This document shows, piece after piece, positions 52,138 to 60,907 of a stretch of DNA of 64,000 bases. Position numbers and translations under genes: made by a program. Position 1 is the first letter of the stretch. Every line of letters starts with the position of its first letter. Source of the stretch: Nocardia transvalensis (GTDB lineage: Bacteria > Actinomycetota > Actinomycetes > Mycobacteriales > Mycobacteriaceae); NCBI RefSeq assembly GCF_015477765.1, contig NZ_JADLQQ010000004.1, forward strand, positions 310,001 through 374,000. The letters run 5' to 3'. The notes beneath the pieces were generated by a model. That model was not told the DNA's origin, ran no database searches, and was given only the letters and a program-made list of their open reading frames with translations.

Positions 52138-52143
52138 TAGGCT
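52138..52143 (+). promoter_or_regulatory. -10 element (TAGGCT) of ribF
   Basis: TAGGCT fits the actinobacterial TANNNT pattern and ends 7 bases before the ribF GTG. The transcript would start at or next to the start codon, so ribF is probably translated from a leaderless mRNA. No convincing -35. Confidence 0.45.
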
Positions 52144-52150
52144 GCCGGGT

Positions 52151-53122
52151 GTGCAGAGATGGCGAAGTCTCGAGGAGATGCCCCCGGACTGGGGCCGGTG
52201 CGTGCTCACGATCGGGGTGTTCGACGGTGTGCATCGCGGTCACGCCCAGCTGATCAGCCGTGCCGTGAAATCCGCTGCGGTGCGCGGGGTTCCCTCGGTC
52301 CTCATGACCTTCGATCCGCACCCCATGGAAGTGGTGCGGCCCGGTTCGCATCCCGCGCAGCTGACCACCCTGACCCGGCGCGCGGAGCTGGTCGAGGAAC
52401 TCGGCATCGACGTGTTCTGTGTGATGCCGTTCACGCACGAGTTCATGAAGCTGACCCCCGCCCGCTACGTGCACGACCTGCTGGTCGAGAAGCTGCACGT
52501 GGTCGAGGTCGTGGTCGGCGACAACTTCACCTTCGGCAAGAAGGCCGCAGGCACCGTCGACACCATGCGTGAGCTGGGCGCGCGCTGGGGTTTCGAGGTC
52601 GACGGGGTCAAGCTGGTCGGCGAGCACGCGGTCACCTTCTCCTCCACCTATATCCGCGCCTGCGTCGACGCCGGTGATATGGCCGCCGCCGCCGACGCGC
52701 TGGGCCGTCCGCATCGGGTGGAGGGCGTGGTCGTGCACGGCGACGGCCGCGGCCGCGAACTCGGGTTCCCGACCGCGAACGTGGCGCCGCCGATGCATGC
52801 CGCCATTCCCGCCGACGGGATCTACGCCTGCTGGTTCACCGTGCTGACCCCGGGCAAGACGGTCGGCACCACCCTGCCGGGCAAGCGCGCCATGGCGGCG
52901 GTGTCGGTGGGCACCAACCCCACCTTCTCCGGGCGCAGCCGCACGGTCGAGGCATACGTCCTCGACGCCGACGTGGACCTCTACGGCCAGCACGTGGCCA
53001 TAGATTTCGTCGACCACATCCGTGGCCAGGGCAAATTCGCTTCCGTCGACGAGCTGATCGAGGCCATGGGCCGCGACGTGGAACAGACCCGCAAGGTGTT
53101 GGCGCCGGAGGAGGAGAAGTAA
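52151..53122 (+). CDS. ribF: Bifunctional riboflavin kinase / FAD synthetase
   Basis: Converts riboflavin to FMN and FMN to FAD. The 323-residue protein has the N-terminal nucleotidyltransferase domain (TIGVFDGVHRGHAQLI, MTFDPHPMEVV, GDNFTFGKKAAG, FSSTYIR). The C-terminal flavokinase domain has GRELGFPTANV and VSVGTNPTFSG. The GTG at 52151 gives an N-terminus QRWRSLEEMP like that of mycobacterial RibF. There is no room for an FMN riboswitch if the transcript is leaderless. A hairpin follows its stop and rpsO lies 154 bases downstream. Confidence 0.96.
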   Translation: MQRWRSLEEMPPDWGRCVLTIGVFDGVHRGHAQLISRAVKSAAVRGVPSVLMTFDPHPMEVVRPGSHPAQLTTLTRRAELVEELGIDVFCVMPFTHEFMKLTPARYVHDLLVEKLHVVEVVVGDNFTFGKKAAGTVDTMRELGARWGFEVDGVKLVGEHAVTFSSTYIRACVDAGDMAAAADALGRPHRVEGVVVHGDGRGRELGFPTANVAPPMHAAIPADGIYACWFTVLTPGKTVGTTLPGKRAMAAVSVGTNPTFSGRSRTVEAYVLDADVDLYGQHVAIDFVDHIRGQGKFASVDELIEAMGRDVEQTRKVLAPEEEK

Positions 53123-53157
53123 GCCCCGCCAGGCTTCGCCAGGCCGGGGGGGGGCTT
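53121..53157. terminator. GC-rich hairpin behind ribF
   Basis: Arms AAGCCCC (53121-53127, overlapping the stop codon) and GGGGCTT (53151-53157), with a partly paired GC-rich interior and a run of nine G residues (53146-53154). Its right end overlaps the presumed -35 of rpsO. Confidence 0.5.
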
Positions 53158-53186
53158 GTCGGCGCACTCGGTGGGTCCGGTAGGCT
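53156..53186 (+). promoter_or_regulatory. Candidate promoter of rpsO
   Basis: TTGTCG (53156-53161), 19 bases, TAGGCT (53181-53186), about 90 bases upstream of the rpsO start. The -10 fits the TANNNT pattern well. No experimental support. Confidence 0.4.
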
Positions 53187-53276
53187 GATCCGTCGGGTTT
53201 GCTGCGGTCCGCGGTGGCGCCCGCCCGGGACATCCCGGTTCTTCCGAGCGCGGACTGGAACACCAGGAGTGAATCA

Positions 53277-53546
53277 GTGGCTCTGTCCACCGAGCAGAAG
53301 AAGACGATCCTCGCCGAGTACGGCGTGCACGAGAAGGACACCGGTTCGCCGGAGGCCCAGATCGCGCTGCTGACCAAGCGGATCTCCGACATCACCGAGC
53401 ACCTCAAGAAGCACAAGCACGATCACCACACCCGCCACGGCCTGATGCAGCTCATCGGCCGTCGCAAGCGCCTGTCGAAGTACCTGCAGGACAAGGACAT
53501 CGAGCGCTACCGTTCGCTGATCGAGCGGCTCGGACTGCGCCGCTGA
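53277..53546 (+). CDS. rpsO: 30S ribosomal protein S15
   Basis: Primary 16S rRNA-binding protein of the small-subunit platform. At 89 residues it has normal length and the family signature [54 protein letters not shown] start with AGGAG 7 bases upstream. It precedes pnp, as in most bacteria, separated by a 397-bp region with a terminator-like hairpin. Confidence 0.98.
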   Translation: MALSTEQKKTILAEYGVHEKDTGSPEAQIALLTKRISDITEHLKKHKHDHHTRHGLMQLIGRRKRLSKYLQDKDIERYRSLIERLGLRR

Positions 53547-53943
53547 CGTCGCGACGCACGAGCTGCGAGCAGGCAGTTCGCTAGGCAGCCGACGGGGAGG
53601 CATAGAATCTCCTCGTCGGCTAGTCGTATATCGGGACCGACTCGGTCCCCGGGTACGACGATCCACACCAGCCGTACGCACCCGCATGCGTGGCGTCGGT
53701 CTTCGGTAGTGGCCTTTCGGCACGACGGTGGTCTTCCACGACGACAGTGCCGCCGGAGGGCTTCGATCGATGACCGCCTCCGCGTCACCGCTTCCAAGGG
53801 GAACGGTCGGGTGTGCGCGTCGCGGCCACGAGGGCTGCCGCGCGCCCGCACCGGGTACGGCTGCACCCTCCCCGAGGGTAAGCACAGCCGAATCGCGCCA
53901 CGAGGGCGCTGGATTCGGCGAAGACGAGAGGTTGAGAAGAGAA
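53547..53943. promoter_or_regulatory. rpsO-pnp intergenic region with hairpins
   Basis: A 397-bp stretch without a gene that I can support. At 53588-53599/53609-53620 is a 12-bp hairpin with one G-T pair, probably the rpsO terminator. A second hairpin, GGGACC with GGTCCC around 53634-53650, follows. The remainder probably holds the pnp promoter and a structured leader; pnp leaders are autoregulated in other bacteria. I cannot place a promoter with confidence. Confidence 0.5.
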
Positions 53944-56208
53944 ATGTCCGAAACACAGACCAGCTCCGCCGTCGAGGTCGAACCCGGCGTCTTCGAGTCG
54001 GTGGCCCTGATCGACAACGGGTCCTACGGCACCCGCACCATCCGCTTCGAGACCGGCCGCCTGGCCAAGCAGGCCGCCGGTTCGGTCGTCGCCTACCTCG
54101 ACGACGAGACCATGCTGCTGTCGGCCACCACCGCCGGTAAGCAGCCCAAAGATCAGTTCGATTTCTTCCCGCTGACGGTCGACGTCGAGGAGCGCATGTA
54201 CGCCGCGGGACGCATCCCCGGCTCGTTCTTCCGTCGCGAGGGCCGCCCCTCCACCGACGCGATCCTGACCTGCCGCCTGATCGACCGCCCGCTGCGCCCG
54301 TCGTTCGTCGACGGCCTGCGCAACGAGGTCCAGGTCGTGGTGACCGTGCTGAGCCTGGATCCGAAGGATCTCTACGACGTGGTCGCCATCAACGCGGCCT
54401 CGGCGTCCACCCAGATCGCGGGCCTGCCGTTCTCCGGCCCGGTCGGCGGCGTGCGCGTGGCACTGATCGAGGGCCAGTGGGTGGCGTTCCCGACCACCGA
54501 GCAGCTCGAGGGCGCCGTGTTCGACATGGTCGTCGCGGGCCGCGTGGTCGACTCCGGCGACGTCGCGATCATGATGGTCGAGGCCGAGGCCACCGAGAAC
54601 GTCATCGCCCTGGTCGAGGGCGGCGCGCAGGCGCCGACGGAAACCGTTGTGGCCGAGGGCCTCGAGGCCGCCAAGCCGTTCATCGCGCGGCTGTGCCGGG
54701 CCCAGCAGGATCTGGCCCAGCTGGCGTCGAAGCCGACCGAGGACTTCCCGGTCTTCCTGCCCTACGAGCAGGACGTGTACGAGGCCGTTGCGGGCACGGC
54801 CGAGCGGCCGCTGTCGGAGGCGCTGTCGATCTCCGGCAAGCAGGAGCGCGAGGAGAAGATCGACGAGATCAAGCTGGAGGTGCTGTCCGGCCTCGCCGAG
54901 GACTTCGAGGGCCGCGAGAAGGAGATCGGCGCGGCGTTCCGCTCGGTCACCAAGAAGCTGGTGCGCCAGCGCATCCTGTCCGACGGCTTCCGCATCGACG
55001 GCCGCGGCCTGGCGGATATCCGGGCGCTGTCGGCCGAGGTCGCGGTCGTGCCGCGGGCGCACGGTTCGGCGCTGTTCGAGCGCGGTGAGACCCAGATCCT
55101 GGGCGTCACCACCCTCGACATGGTGAAGATGGCCCAGCAGGTCGACTCGCTCGGCCCGGAGACCTCCAAGCGCTACATGCACCACTACAACTTCCCGCCG
55201 TTCTCCACCGGTGAGACCGGCCGCGTGGGTTCGCCCAAGCGCCGCGAGATCGGCCACGGTGCGCTGGCCGAGCGCGCGCTGATCCCGGTGCTGCCCAGCC
55301 AGGAGGACTTCCCCTACGCCATCCGTCAGGTGTCGGAGGCGCTGGGGTCCAACGGCTCCACCTCGATGGGTTCGGTGTGCGCCTCCACCCTGTCGCTGCT
55401 GAACGCCGGTGTGCCGCTGAAGGCCCCGGTCGCCGGTATCGCCATGGGCCTGGTGTCGGATGCGATCAAGAACGACCAGGGCGAGGAGGAGGTCCGCTAC
55501 GTGGCGCTGACCGACATCCTCGGCGCCGAGGACGCCTTCGGCGATATGGACTTCAAGGTCGCGGGCACCCGGGACTTCGTGACCGCGCTGCAGCTGGACA
55601 CCAAGCTCGACGGCATCCCGTCGAAGGTTCTCGCGGGTGCTCTCAACCAGGCCCGCGACGCGCGCCTGACCATCCTGGACGTGATGGCCGAGGCCATCGC
55701 CACCCCGGACGAGATGAGCCCCTACGCCCCGCGCGTCACCGCGATCAAGATCCCGGTCGACAAGATCGGCGAGGTGATCGGACCCAAGGGCAAGGTCATC
55801 AACCAGATCACCGAGGACACCGGCGCCAACATCTCCATCGAGGACGACGGCACCGTGTTCGTCGGCGCGACCGACGGCCCGTCGGCGCAGGCCGCGATCG
55901 ACGCGATCAACGCCATCGCCAACCCGCAGCTGCCGAAGGTCGGCGAGCGCTTCCTCGGCACGGTCGTCAAGACCACTGCCTTCGGCGCATTTGTGTCACT
56001 GCTGCCGGGTCGCGACGGTCTGGTGCACATCTCGAAGCTGGGTAACGGAAAGCGAGTCGGCAAGGTCGAAGATGTCGTGAACGTGGGCGACAAGATTCGC
56101 GTCGAGATCGCCGACATCGACAACCGTGGCAAGATTTCGCTGGTTCCGGTCGAGGACGAAGGTGAGTCGAGCGACAACACTGCTGCGGCCGAGGCCGGTG
56201 CGGAGTAA
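53944..56208 (+). CDS. pnp: Polyribonucleotide nucleotidyltransferase (PNPase)
   Basis: Trimeric 3'-5' phosphorolytic exoribonuclease of RNA decay; actinobacterial members are also called GpsI. The 754-residue protein has two RNase PH-like domains (first about 25-170; second about 350-590 with [23 protein letters not shown]). The C-terminal KH domain ([34 protein letters not shown]) is followed by an S1 domain ([31 protein letters not shown]). The length agrees with mycobacterial homologues. The start ATG is preceded by GAGAAGAGAA. A hairpin with a pyrimidine-rich tail ends the transcript before pepR. Confidence 0.97.
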   Translation: MSETQTSSAVEVEPGVFESVALIDNGSYGTRTIRFETGRLAKQAAGSVVAYLDDETMLLSATTAGKQPKDQFDFFPLTVDVEERMYAAGRIPGSFFRREGRPSTDAILTCRLIDRPLRPSFVDGLRNEVQVVVTVLSLDPKDLYDVVAINAASASTQIAGLPFSGPVGGVRVALIEGQWVAFPTTEQLEGAVFDMVVAGRVVDSGDVAIMMVEAEATENVIALVEGGAQAPTETVVAEGLEAAKPFIARLCRAQQDLAQLASKPTEDFPVFLPYEQDVYEAVAGTAERPLSEALSISGKQEREEKIDEIKLEVLSGLAEDFEGREKEIGAAFRSVTKKLVRQRILSDGFRIDGRGLADIRALSAEVAVVPRAHGSALFERGETQILGVTTLDMVKMAQQVDSLGPETSKRYMHHYNFPPFSTGETGRVGSPKRREIGHGALAERALIPVLPSQEDFPYAIRQVSEALGSNGSTSMGSVCASTLSLLNAGVPLKAPVAGIAMGLVSDAIKNDQGEEEVRYVALTDILGAEDAFGDMDFKVAGTRDFVTALQLDTKLDGIPSKVLAGALNQARDARLTILDVMAEAIATPDEMSPYAPRVTAIKIPVDKIGEVIGPKGKVINQITEDTGANISIEDDGTVFVGATDGPSAQAAIDAINAIANPQLPKVGERFLGTVVKTTAFGAFVSLLPGRDGLVHISKLGNGKRVGKVEDVVNVGDKIRVEIADIDNRGKISLVPVEDEGESSDNTAAAEAGAE

Positions 56209-56239
56209 ACATCTCGGTGTGACGAAGAAGAAGTCAGCC

Positions 56240-56272
56240 ACCCCCTTGCTCGTCGCTACCGAGCAGGGGGGT
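56240..56272 (+). terminator. Terminator hairpin between pnp and pepR
   Basis: 13-bp stem with one wobble (56240-56252 with 56260-56272), loop TCGCTAC, followed by TTCTTCTCT. One of the few structures here with a T-rich tail. It lies within an in-frame extension of pepR and argues for the downstream start. Confidence 0.7.
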
Positions 56273-56284
56273 TCTTCTCTCCGG

Positions 56285-57598
56285 ATGAGCGCGACGGATG
56301 TTCCGCTGTCCGACAGCGGCGTCCGGAAAACCGTTCTGCCCGGCGGCCTGCGGGTCGTCACCGAACATGTGCCGGGCGTGCGGTCGGCCTCGATCGGTGT
56401 GTGGGTCGGGGTCGGATCGCGCGACGAGGGTCCGAGCGTGGCCGGTGCCGCGCACTTCCTCGAGCATCTGCTGTTCAAGGCGACCCCGACCCGCTCGGCG
56501 CTGGATATCGCACAGGCCATGGACGCCGTCGGCGGCGAGCTGAACGCGTTCACCGCCAAGGAGCAGACCTGCTACTACGCCCACGTGCTCGACGAGGATC
56601 TGCCGCTGGCGGTGGATCTGGTGTCGGATGTGGTGCTCAACGGGCTGTGCCGGGCCGAGGACGTGACCGTCGAGCGGCAGGTGGTGCTCGAGGAGATCTC
56701 GATGCGCGACGACGATCCGGAGGACACGGTCGGGGACGCCTTCCTGACCGCGTTGTTCGGCGATCATCCCGTCGGGCGGCCGGTGATCGGGACCATCGAA
56801 TCCATCGAATCCATGACCGCGGCCCAGCTGCGCGGCTTCCATGTCCGGCGGTACCGGCCCGACCGGATGGTGGTCGCGGTGGCCGGAAACGTGGAGCACG
56901 AGCACACGGTCGAACTGGTGTACCGCGCCTTCGCCGGGCACCTCGACCCCACCCGCGACCCGGCGCCGCGGCGGGAGGGACGCTTCCGCATGCGCACGCC
57001 GCCGCAACTGCACTGGATGCGCCGCGACAGCGAGCAGGCGCATCTGGTGTTCGGGGTGCGCGCGTTCGGGCGCCACGAGGGGGAGAAGCGCTGGCCGCTG
57101 TCGGTGTTGAACACCGTGCTCGGCGGCGGGCTCAGTTCCCGGCTGTTCCAGCGGATCCGGGAGGAACGCGGGCTGGCGTACTCGGTGTACTCGACCGTCG
57201 ACACCTTCGCCGACACCGGGGCGTTCTCGGTGTATCTGGGGTGTCAGCCCGAAAACCTCGGGCAGGTGGCGAGTTTGGCGCGCGGCGTGCTGGAGGAGGT
57301 CGCCGCCGACGGGATCACCGACGCCGAATGCGCGCGGGCGAAGGGTTCGCTGCGTGGTGGCCTGGTGCTGGGGCTGGAGGATTCCGGTTCCCGCATGAAC
57401 CGCATCGGCCGCAGCGAACTCAGCTACGGCAATCACCGCAGTGTCTCCGAGACCCTCTCGCGCATCGACTCGGTGACCACCGAGGAGGTGTCGGCGGTGG
57501 CGCGGGCGCTGCTGTCGCGCCCGTTCGCGGTGTCGGTGGCCGGTCCCTACCGGCGCGCCCGGGAGCTGCCCGCGTCGGTGCGCAAGCTGGTCGACTGA
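56285..57598 (+). CDS. pepR: M16 family zinc metallopeptidase (PepR-like)
   Basis: A 437-residue protease of the M16 (pitrilysin/processing peptidase) family. The inverted zinc site HFLEHLLFK is near residue 60, with the downstream glutamates of VVLEEISMRDDDPED. The C-terminal half has GGGLSSRLFQRIREERGLAYSVYS. The same gene (Rv2782c, pepR) follows gpsI/pnp in M. tuberculosis. ATG 56285 was preferred; a GTG at 56219 is in frame but would place the terminator hairpin inside the gene. A 13-bp terminator follows. It presumably degrades small peptides or processes an unknown protein. Confidence 0.93.
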   Translation: MSATDVPLSDSGVRKTVLPGGLRVVTEHVPGVRSASIGVWVGVGSRDEGPSVAGAAHFLEHLLFKATPTRSALDIAQAMDAVGGELNAFTAKEQTCYYAHVLDEDLPLAVDLVSDVVLNGLCRAEDVTVERQVVLEEISMRDDDPEDTVGDAFLTALFGDHPVGRPVIGTIESIESMTAAQLRGFHVRRYRPDRMVVAVAGNVEHEHTVELVYRAFAGHLDPTRDPAPRREGRFRMRTPPQLHWMRRDSEQAHLVFGVRAFGRHEGEKRWPLSVLNTVLGGGLSSRLFQRIREERGLAYSVYSTVDTFADTGAFSVYLGCQPENLGQVASLARGVLEEVAADGITDAECARAKGSLRGGLVLGLEDSGSRMNRIGRSELSYGNHRSVSETLSRIDSVTTEEVSAVARALLSRPFAVSVAGPYRRARELPASVRKLVD

Positions 57599-57606
57599 GC
57601 GAAAGG

Positions 57607-57638
57607 CCGTCCGCGCCGGGATAATCCGGCGCGGACGG
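57607..57638. terminator. Terminator behind pepR
   Basis: Perfect 13-bp GC-rich stem (57607-57619 with 57626-57638) with loop GATAAT, 8 bases after the pepR stop. Confidence 0.8.
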
Positions 57639-57697
57639 GCCGGGGTGCTGCATAGGCTCCAAATATCACGGGGCCATTGCGAATTTCGGGGGGAAGA

Positions 57698-59086
57698 ATG
57701 ATCGTCGACGTGGACCGGGCGCTGGCTCGTGCGGACGCGGCGGTGCACCTGGGCCGTCTGGACGAGGCTCGCCGGATCGTCGGGACGGCGTTGGTCGGGG
57801 CGCCCGAGGATGCGGCGCTACTGGAACGGATGGCCGATATCGCCTATCGGCTCGACGAATTCGACGAGGCGCTGCGGATGGCGGGTGCGGCCCTGGCGGC
57901 CGACCCGGACCGGACGGATGCGCATCTCACCGCGGCGCTGGCATTCGAGGTGAAGGGGCGGACCGAGTCGGCGCTGCGGCACGCGCGACTGGCGGCGGCG
58001 CTGGCACCGCACGACACCGGCGTGTTGCTCACAACCGCCGGGATTCTGGCGCGTTCGCGGAACAAGACGAAGGAGACGGAGGCCCAAGCGCGGGACATGG
58101 TGGAGCGGGCCGCCGCATTGGCTCCCGGGTCGCCGGGCGTCCATGCCTCGGCGGCCCGGGTGTATCTGCGCCTGGCCGAGTCCGAGTCGGCCCGCCGCCA
58201 CGTCGACGCCGGGCTGGCGACCGATCCGGCCGACGCCGACCTGCTCACGCTGCGGGCGCGACTGACATACGACTTGTCGTTCGGGTTCGGGCGCATCAAG
58301 GCCGTGGCCGTCCTGCGCGGAGTGCTGGCGACCAGCCCGGTGCACACCGAAGCGAGACGGCTGCTGGCGGCGATCACGTGGCGAGCCCTGATGCGGCTGG
58401 CGACCTGGGTGTGGGCGTACGTCGCCGCGGTGGTGATCGCGTCGAGCTGGATGTCCGGTGGTGCTTTGCGTGCGGTCGGTCATGTGGTGTTCTGGGCGAT
58501 ACCGCTGGCGTGGTTCGGCGTATTCCGCAAGCTGCGTCGCCAGCTGCCCCAGGGCTATCTGCGGCGGCGGCTGCTGAAACGACCGGAGGCGCTGCTCGCG
58601 CTGCTGGTGTTGATCGTGGCCGCGCTGATCGCCGACATCGGAGCCGCGCTGCTGTATCTGCGGCCGATGCCGGCCTCAGTGCGCGGCGGGTACGTGCTGC
58701 TGGTGGTGGCCGTGCTGGGCGCGGTGTTCGGACACCTACTGCTGTTCGGGGCCTGGATGCGCCGCTGTGCGGGCGAGGAGGATCGTGAGGCGTGCAGTGA
58801 CTACGCCCTCTTCGGGTTCGTCGTCATCGGCGGCGCGGCGGTTCTCATCGGCGGACCCCTCGCGGCCGTGGCCTACTGGTCCCACCAGCCCGTCGCGATG
58901 TGGGCGCTGCTCGCGATCGTCTGCGCCCTGCTGCTCACCATGATCGTGGAAGCGATCCCCGCCACGGTCCTGTCGCTCGGCCGTCCGGACTGGTGGGTGT
59001 ATGTCGTGCTCGCGGTGATCGTTGTCCTGCTGCTGGCCGGATTCTGGTGGGGCACACACCATCTGCTCCACGACACGCTGCACTGA
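57698..59086 (+). CDS. TPR-containing membrane protein
   Basis: A 462-residue protein with two parts. Residues 1-220 are helical tetratricopeptide-like repeats rich in alanine (ALARADAAVHLGRLDEARRIVGTALVGAPEDAALLERMADIAYRLDEFDEALRMAGAALAADPD). Residues 230-460 hold about seven hydrophobic helices. The ATG at 57698 follows GGGGGGAAG. The TPR part should lie in the cytoplasm and bind a partner protein. No catalytic motif is seen and the function is unknown. It stands alone between two terminator-like sites and a convergent ArsR gene. Confidence 0.75.
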   Translation: MIVDVDRALARADAAVHLGRLDEARRIVGTALVGAPEDAALLERMADIAYRLDEFDEALRMAGAALAADPDRTDAHLTAALAFEVKGRTESALRHARLAAALAPHDTGVLLTTAGILARSRNKTKETEAQARDMVERAAALAPGSPGVHASAARVYLRLAESESARRHVDAGLATDPADADLLTLRARLTYDLSFGFGRIKAVAVLRGVLATSPVHTEARRLLAAITWRALMRLATWVWAYVAAVVIASSWMSGGALRAVGHVVFWAIPLAWFGVFRKLRRQLPQGYLRRRLLKRPEALLALLVLIVAALIADIGAALLYLRPMPASVRGGYVLLVVAVLGAVFGHLLLFGAWMRRCAGEEDREACSDYALFGFVVIGGAAVLIGGPLAAVAYWSHQPVAMWALLAIVCALLLTMIVEAIPATVLSLGRPDWWVYVVLAVIVVLLLAGFWWGTHHLLHDTLH

Positions 59087-59100
59087 GTCCTTCGGGCCGA

Positions 59101-59448
59101 CTACTTGTCGCCGGCGTGCTCTGCGGACTGCCGGGCCTTGTTGGCGGCGTCCACGATGGCGGGCAGCAACCCGGGGAGGGCGGCGTCGAGTTCGTCGGTG
59201 CGTAGGCGGGCGTAGGTGTGGCCGTCCTGGACGATGCGTTCGGTGATGCCCGCCTCGCGCAGGATCTTCAGGTGGTGGGTCGCGGTCGACTTGTTGATCG
59301 TGTCGTAGAGCAGGCCGCAGCGCATGGCCCGGCCCGCGTTGCCGAGCCGGCGGACCATTTCCAGCCGCACCGGATCGTGCAGTGCGGCCAGCACCGCCTG
59401 CACCGAGCCGACGGGATGCGCTTCCACGATCGCTTTGGTATCCGTCAT
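59101..59448 (-). CDS. ArsR-type helix-turn-helix regulator
   Basis: A 115-residue winged-helix repressor of the ArsR family. The DNA-binding part is LAALHDPVRLEMVRRLGNAGRAMRCGLLYDTINKSTATHHLKILREAGITERIVQDGHTYARLRTDEL. No metal-binding cysteine cluster of the classical ArsR/SmtB type is visible (one cysteine only), so it probably senses an organic ligand or another signal. It is divergent from an MFS exporter gene, and two matching palindromes lie between them, which fits autoregulation and control of the exporter. Confidence 0.88.
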   Translation of the reverse strand: MTDTKAIVEAHPVGSVQAVLAALHDPVRLEMVRRLGNAGRAMRCGLLYDTINKSTATHHLKILREAGITERIVQDGHTYARLRTDELDAALPGLLPAIVDAANKARQSAEHAGDK

Positions 59449-59466
59449 GATCTACCTCACTGGCCG

Positions 59467-59520
59467 GTTTGATAGGAATCGAACCGGTGATCGGGATGTT
59501 GAGTTCGATCGAAATCAAAC
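59467..59520. promoter_or_regulatory. Two operator copies between arsR-type and MFS genes
   Basis: Site 1 (59467-59484) is GTTTGAT-N4-ATCGAAC; site 2 (59503-59520) is GTTCGAT-N4-ATCAAAC, the exact reverse complement of site 1 in its arms. The centres are 36 bp apart in a 93-bp divergent promoter region. They are almost certainly binding sites of the ArsR-type regulator. Confidence 0.8.
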
Positions 59521-59541
59521 GTACCTGATGGAGAGGGATCT

Positions 59542-60741
59542 ATGGCAGCGACTGTGGCTGTTGCCCCCGGCGAGCGGACGACGCAACCCTGGGCTTACGC
59601 CCTGATCCTCGCCGCCAGCGGCGTCGCCCTCGGCGTCTCCGGGGCGCCGGCGCCGCTCTACGGCATCTACCAGAAAGAATGGCATTTCTCCCCGCTGACC
59701 ACGACCATCGTGTTCGCGCTGTATGCGATCGGGGCGCTGGCGGCGGTGCTGGTGTCGGGCAAGATTTCCGATGTCGTCGGGCGAAAACCGGTGCTGCTGG
59801 GCGCCTTTGCCACCATGGTGGCGGGGCTGGTGGTGTTCCTGCTGGCCGACAACGTCGTGATGCTGCTGATCGCGCGGGCACTGCACGGCATGGCCGTCGG
59901 CGCCACGGTGGTCGCGGGCGCGGCCGCGCTGCTGGATCTGCGGCCCAAACACGGCGCGCGGTCCGGGCAGCTCACCGGTGTGGCCTTCAATGTCGGCATG
60001 GCCGTGGCGATTCTGGGTTCGGCCCTGCTGGCGCAGTACGTGCCGCATCCGCTGCGCACGCCGTACGTGGTGATCACCATCCTGTGCCTGCTGATCGCGG
60101 CCGGTGTGGTGGTGATGGAGGAGACCCATACCGCCCGGGTGTCGGCACCCATCCGGATCGCGAAACCGGCGGTGCCGCAGGAGATCCGCGCCGACTTCTG
60201 GTTCTCGGCGCTGGGTGTGATGGCGGCCTGGTCGGTGCTGGGCGTGCTGTTGTCGCTGTATCCGTCGCTGGCGGCGGAGAAGACCGGCGTGCACAATCTG
60301 GTCTTCGGCGGTGCGGTCGTGGCGGCGACGGCCACCGCAGGCGCGCTGTCGCAGCTGTTCGCCACCGGGATCCCGGCGCGGCGCGCGGCGGTCGCCGGTG
60401 ATGCCGGGATGGCCGCGGCGCTGTTGCTCACCATTCCGGCGCTGAGCACCCACAACTGGGTGGTGGTGCTGGCCGCGGGACTGCTGCTGGGTGGCACCTT
60501 CGGGCTCGGCTTCGGTGGTTCGCTGCGGCATCTGTCCAACGTCGTGCCGCAGCACAAGCGCGGCGAGACCATGTCGGCGTACTACCTGCTGGCCTATTCG
60601 GCGATGGCGCTGCCGACCGTGATCGCGGGGTGGGCGGCGACCATGTGGGGGATGAGCACGGTGTTCCCGTGGTTCGTGGCGGTCGTCGCCCTGGCCTGCC
60701 TGGTGGCTGCGGGCATCGGGTTGCGCGGCAGCCGGGCGTGA
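59542..60741 (+). CDS. MFS transporter (drug-efflux type)
   Basis: A 399-residue permease with 12 hydrophobic helices. The loop 2-3 motif is GKISDVVGRKPVLLG, and the conserved Arg of helix 4 is in LIARALHGMAVG. The protein starts with a helix ALILAASGVALGVSGAPAPLYGIYQ, typical of exporters of the YfcJ/CynX-like or arabinose-efflux groups. The divergent ArsR-type repressor and two operators suggest induction by its substrate. The substrate is unknown. A GC-rich hairpin follows. Confidence 0.88.
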   Translation: MAATVAVAPGERTTQPWAYALILAASGVALGVSGAPAPLYGIYQKEWHFSPLTTTIVFALYAIGALAAVLVSGKISDVVGRKPVLLGAFATMVAGLVVFLLADNVVMLLIARALHGMAVGATVVAGAAALLDLRPKHGARSGQLTGVAFNVGMAVAILGSALLAQYVPHPLRTPYVVITILCLLIAAGVVVMEETHTARVSAPIRIAKPAVPQEIRADFWFSALGVMAAWSVLGVLLSLYPSLAAEKTGVHNLVFGGAVVAATATAGALSQLFATGIPARRAAVAGDAGMAAALLLTIPALSTHNWVVVLAAGLLLGGTFGLGFGGSLRHLSNVVPQHKRGETMSAYYLLAYSAMALPTVIAGWAATMWGMSTVFPWFVAVVALACLVAAGIGLRGSRA

Positions 60742-60746
60742 CCCAG

Positions 60747-60801
60747 CTACCGGGGCGGGTTCTCGATCGCGGTGGTGCGGTCGGACCCGCCCCGGCGGTA
60801 G
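60747..60801. terminator. Hairpin behind the MFS gene
   Basis: CTACC plus GGGGCGGGT (60747-60760) pair with ACCCGCCCC and GGTAG (60785-60801), with a 3-base bulge. It is the probable terminator in the 166-bp gap before the pentapeptide-repeat gene. Confidence 0.6.
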
Positions 60802-60907
60802 CGCCAGGCTTGCCGCAGTAGGGGGTGAGAGTGTGAAAGATCTTGTGGGGTAACGGAAGACGCTGGTCGGACTGCGCCATGTCGGACCCAACGGATACCA
60901 TGCCGCT

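Noticed and set aside
51913..52150. FMN riboswitch upstream of ribF
   Set aside because: The TAGGCT -10 element just before the GTG predicts a leaderless transcript and no riboswitch-like conserved segments were recognised.
59461..59490. tRNA-like T-arm (GGTTCGATTCC on the minus strand)
   Set aside because: The flanking stems do not pair as a T-arm, no cloverleaf can be built, and the sequence is repeated 36 bp away as an operator.
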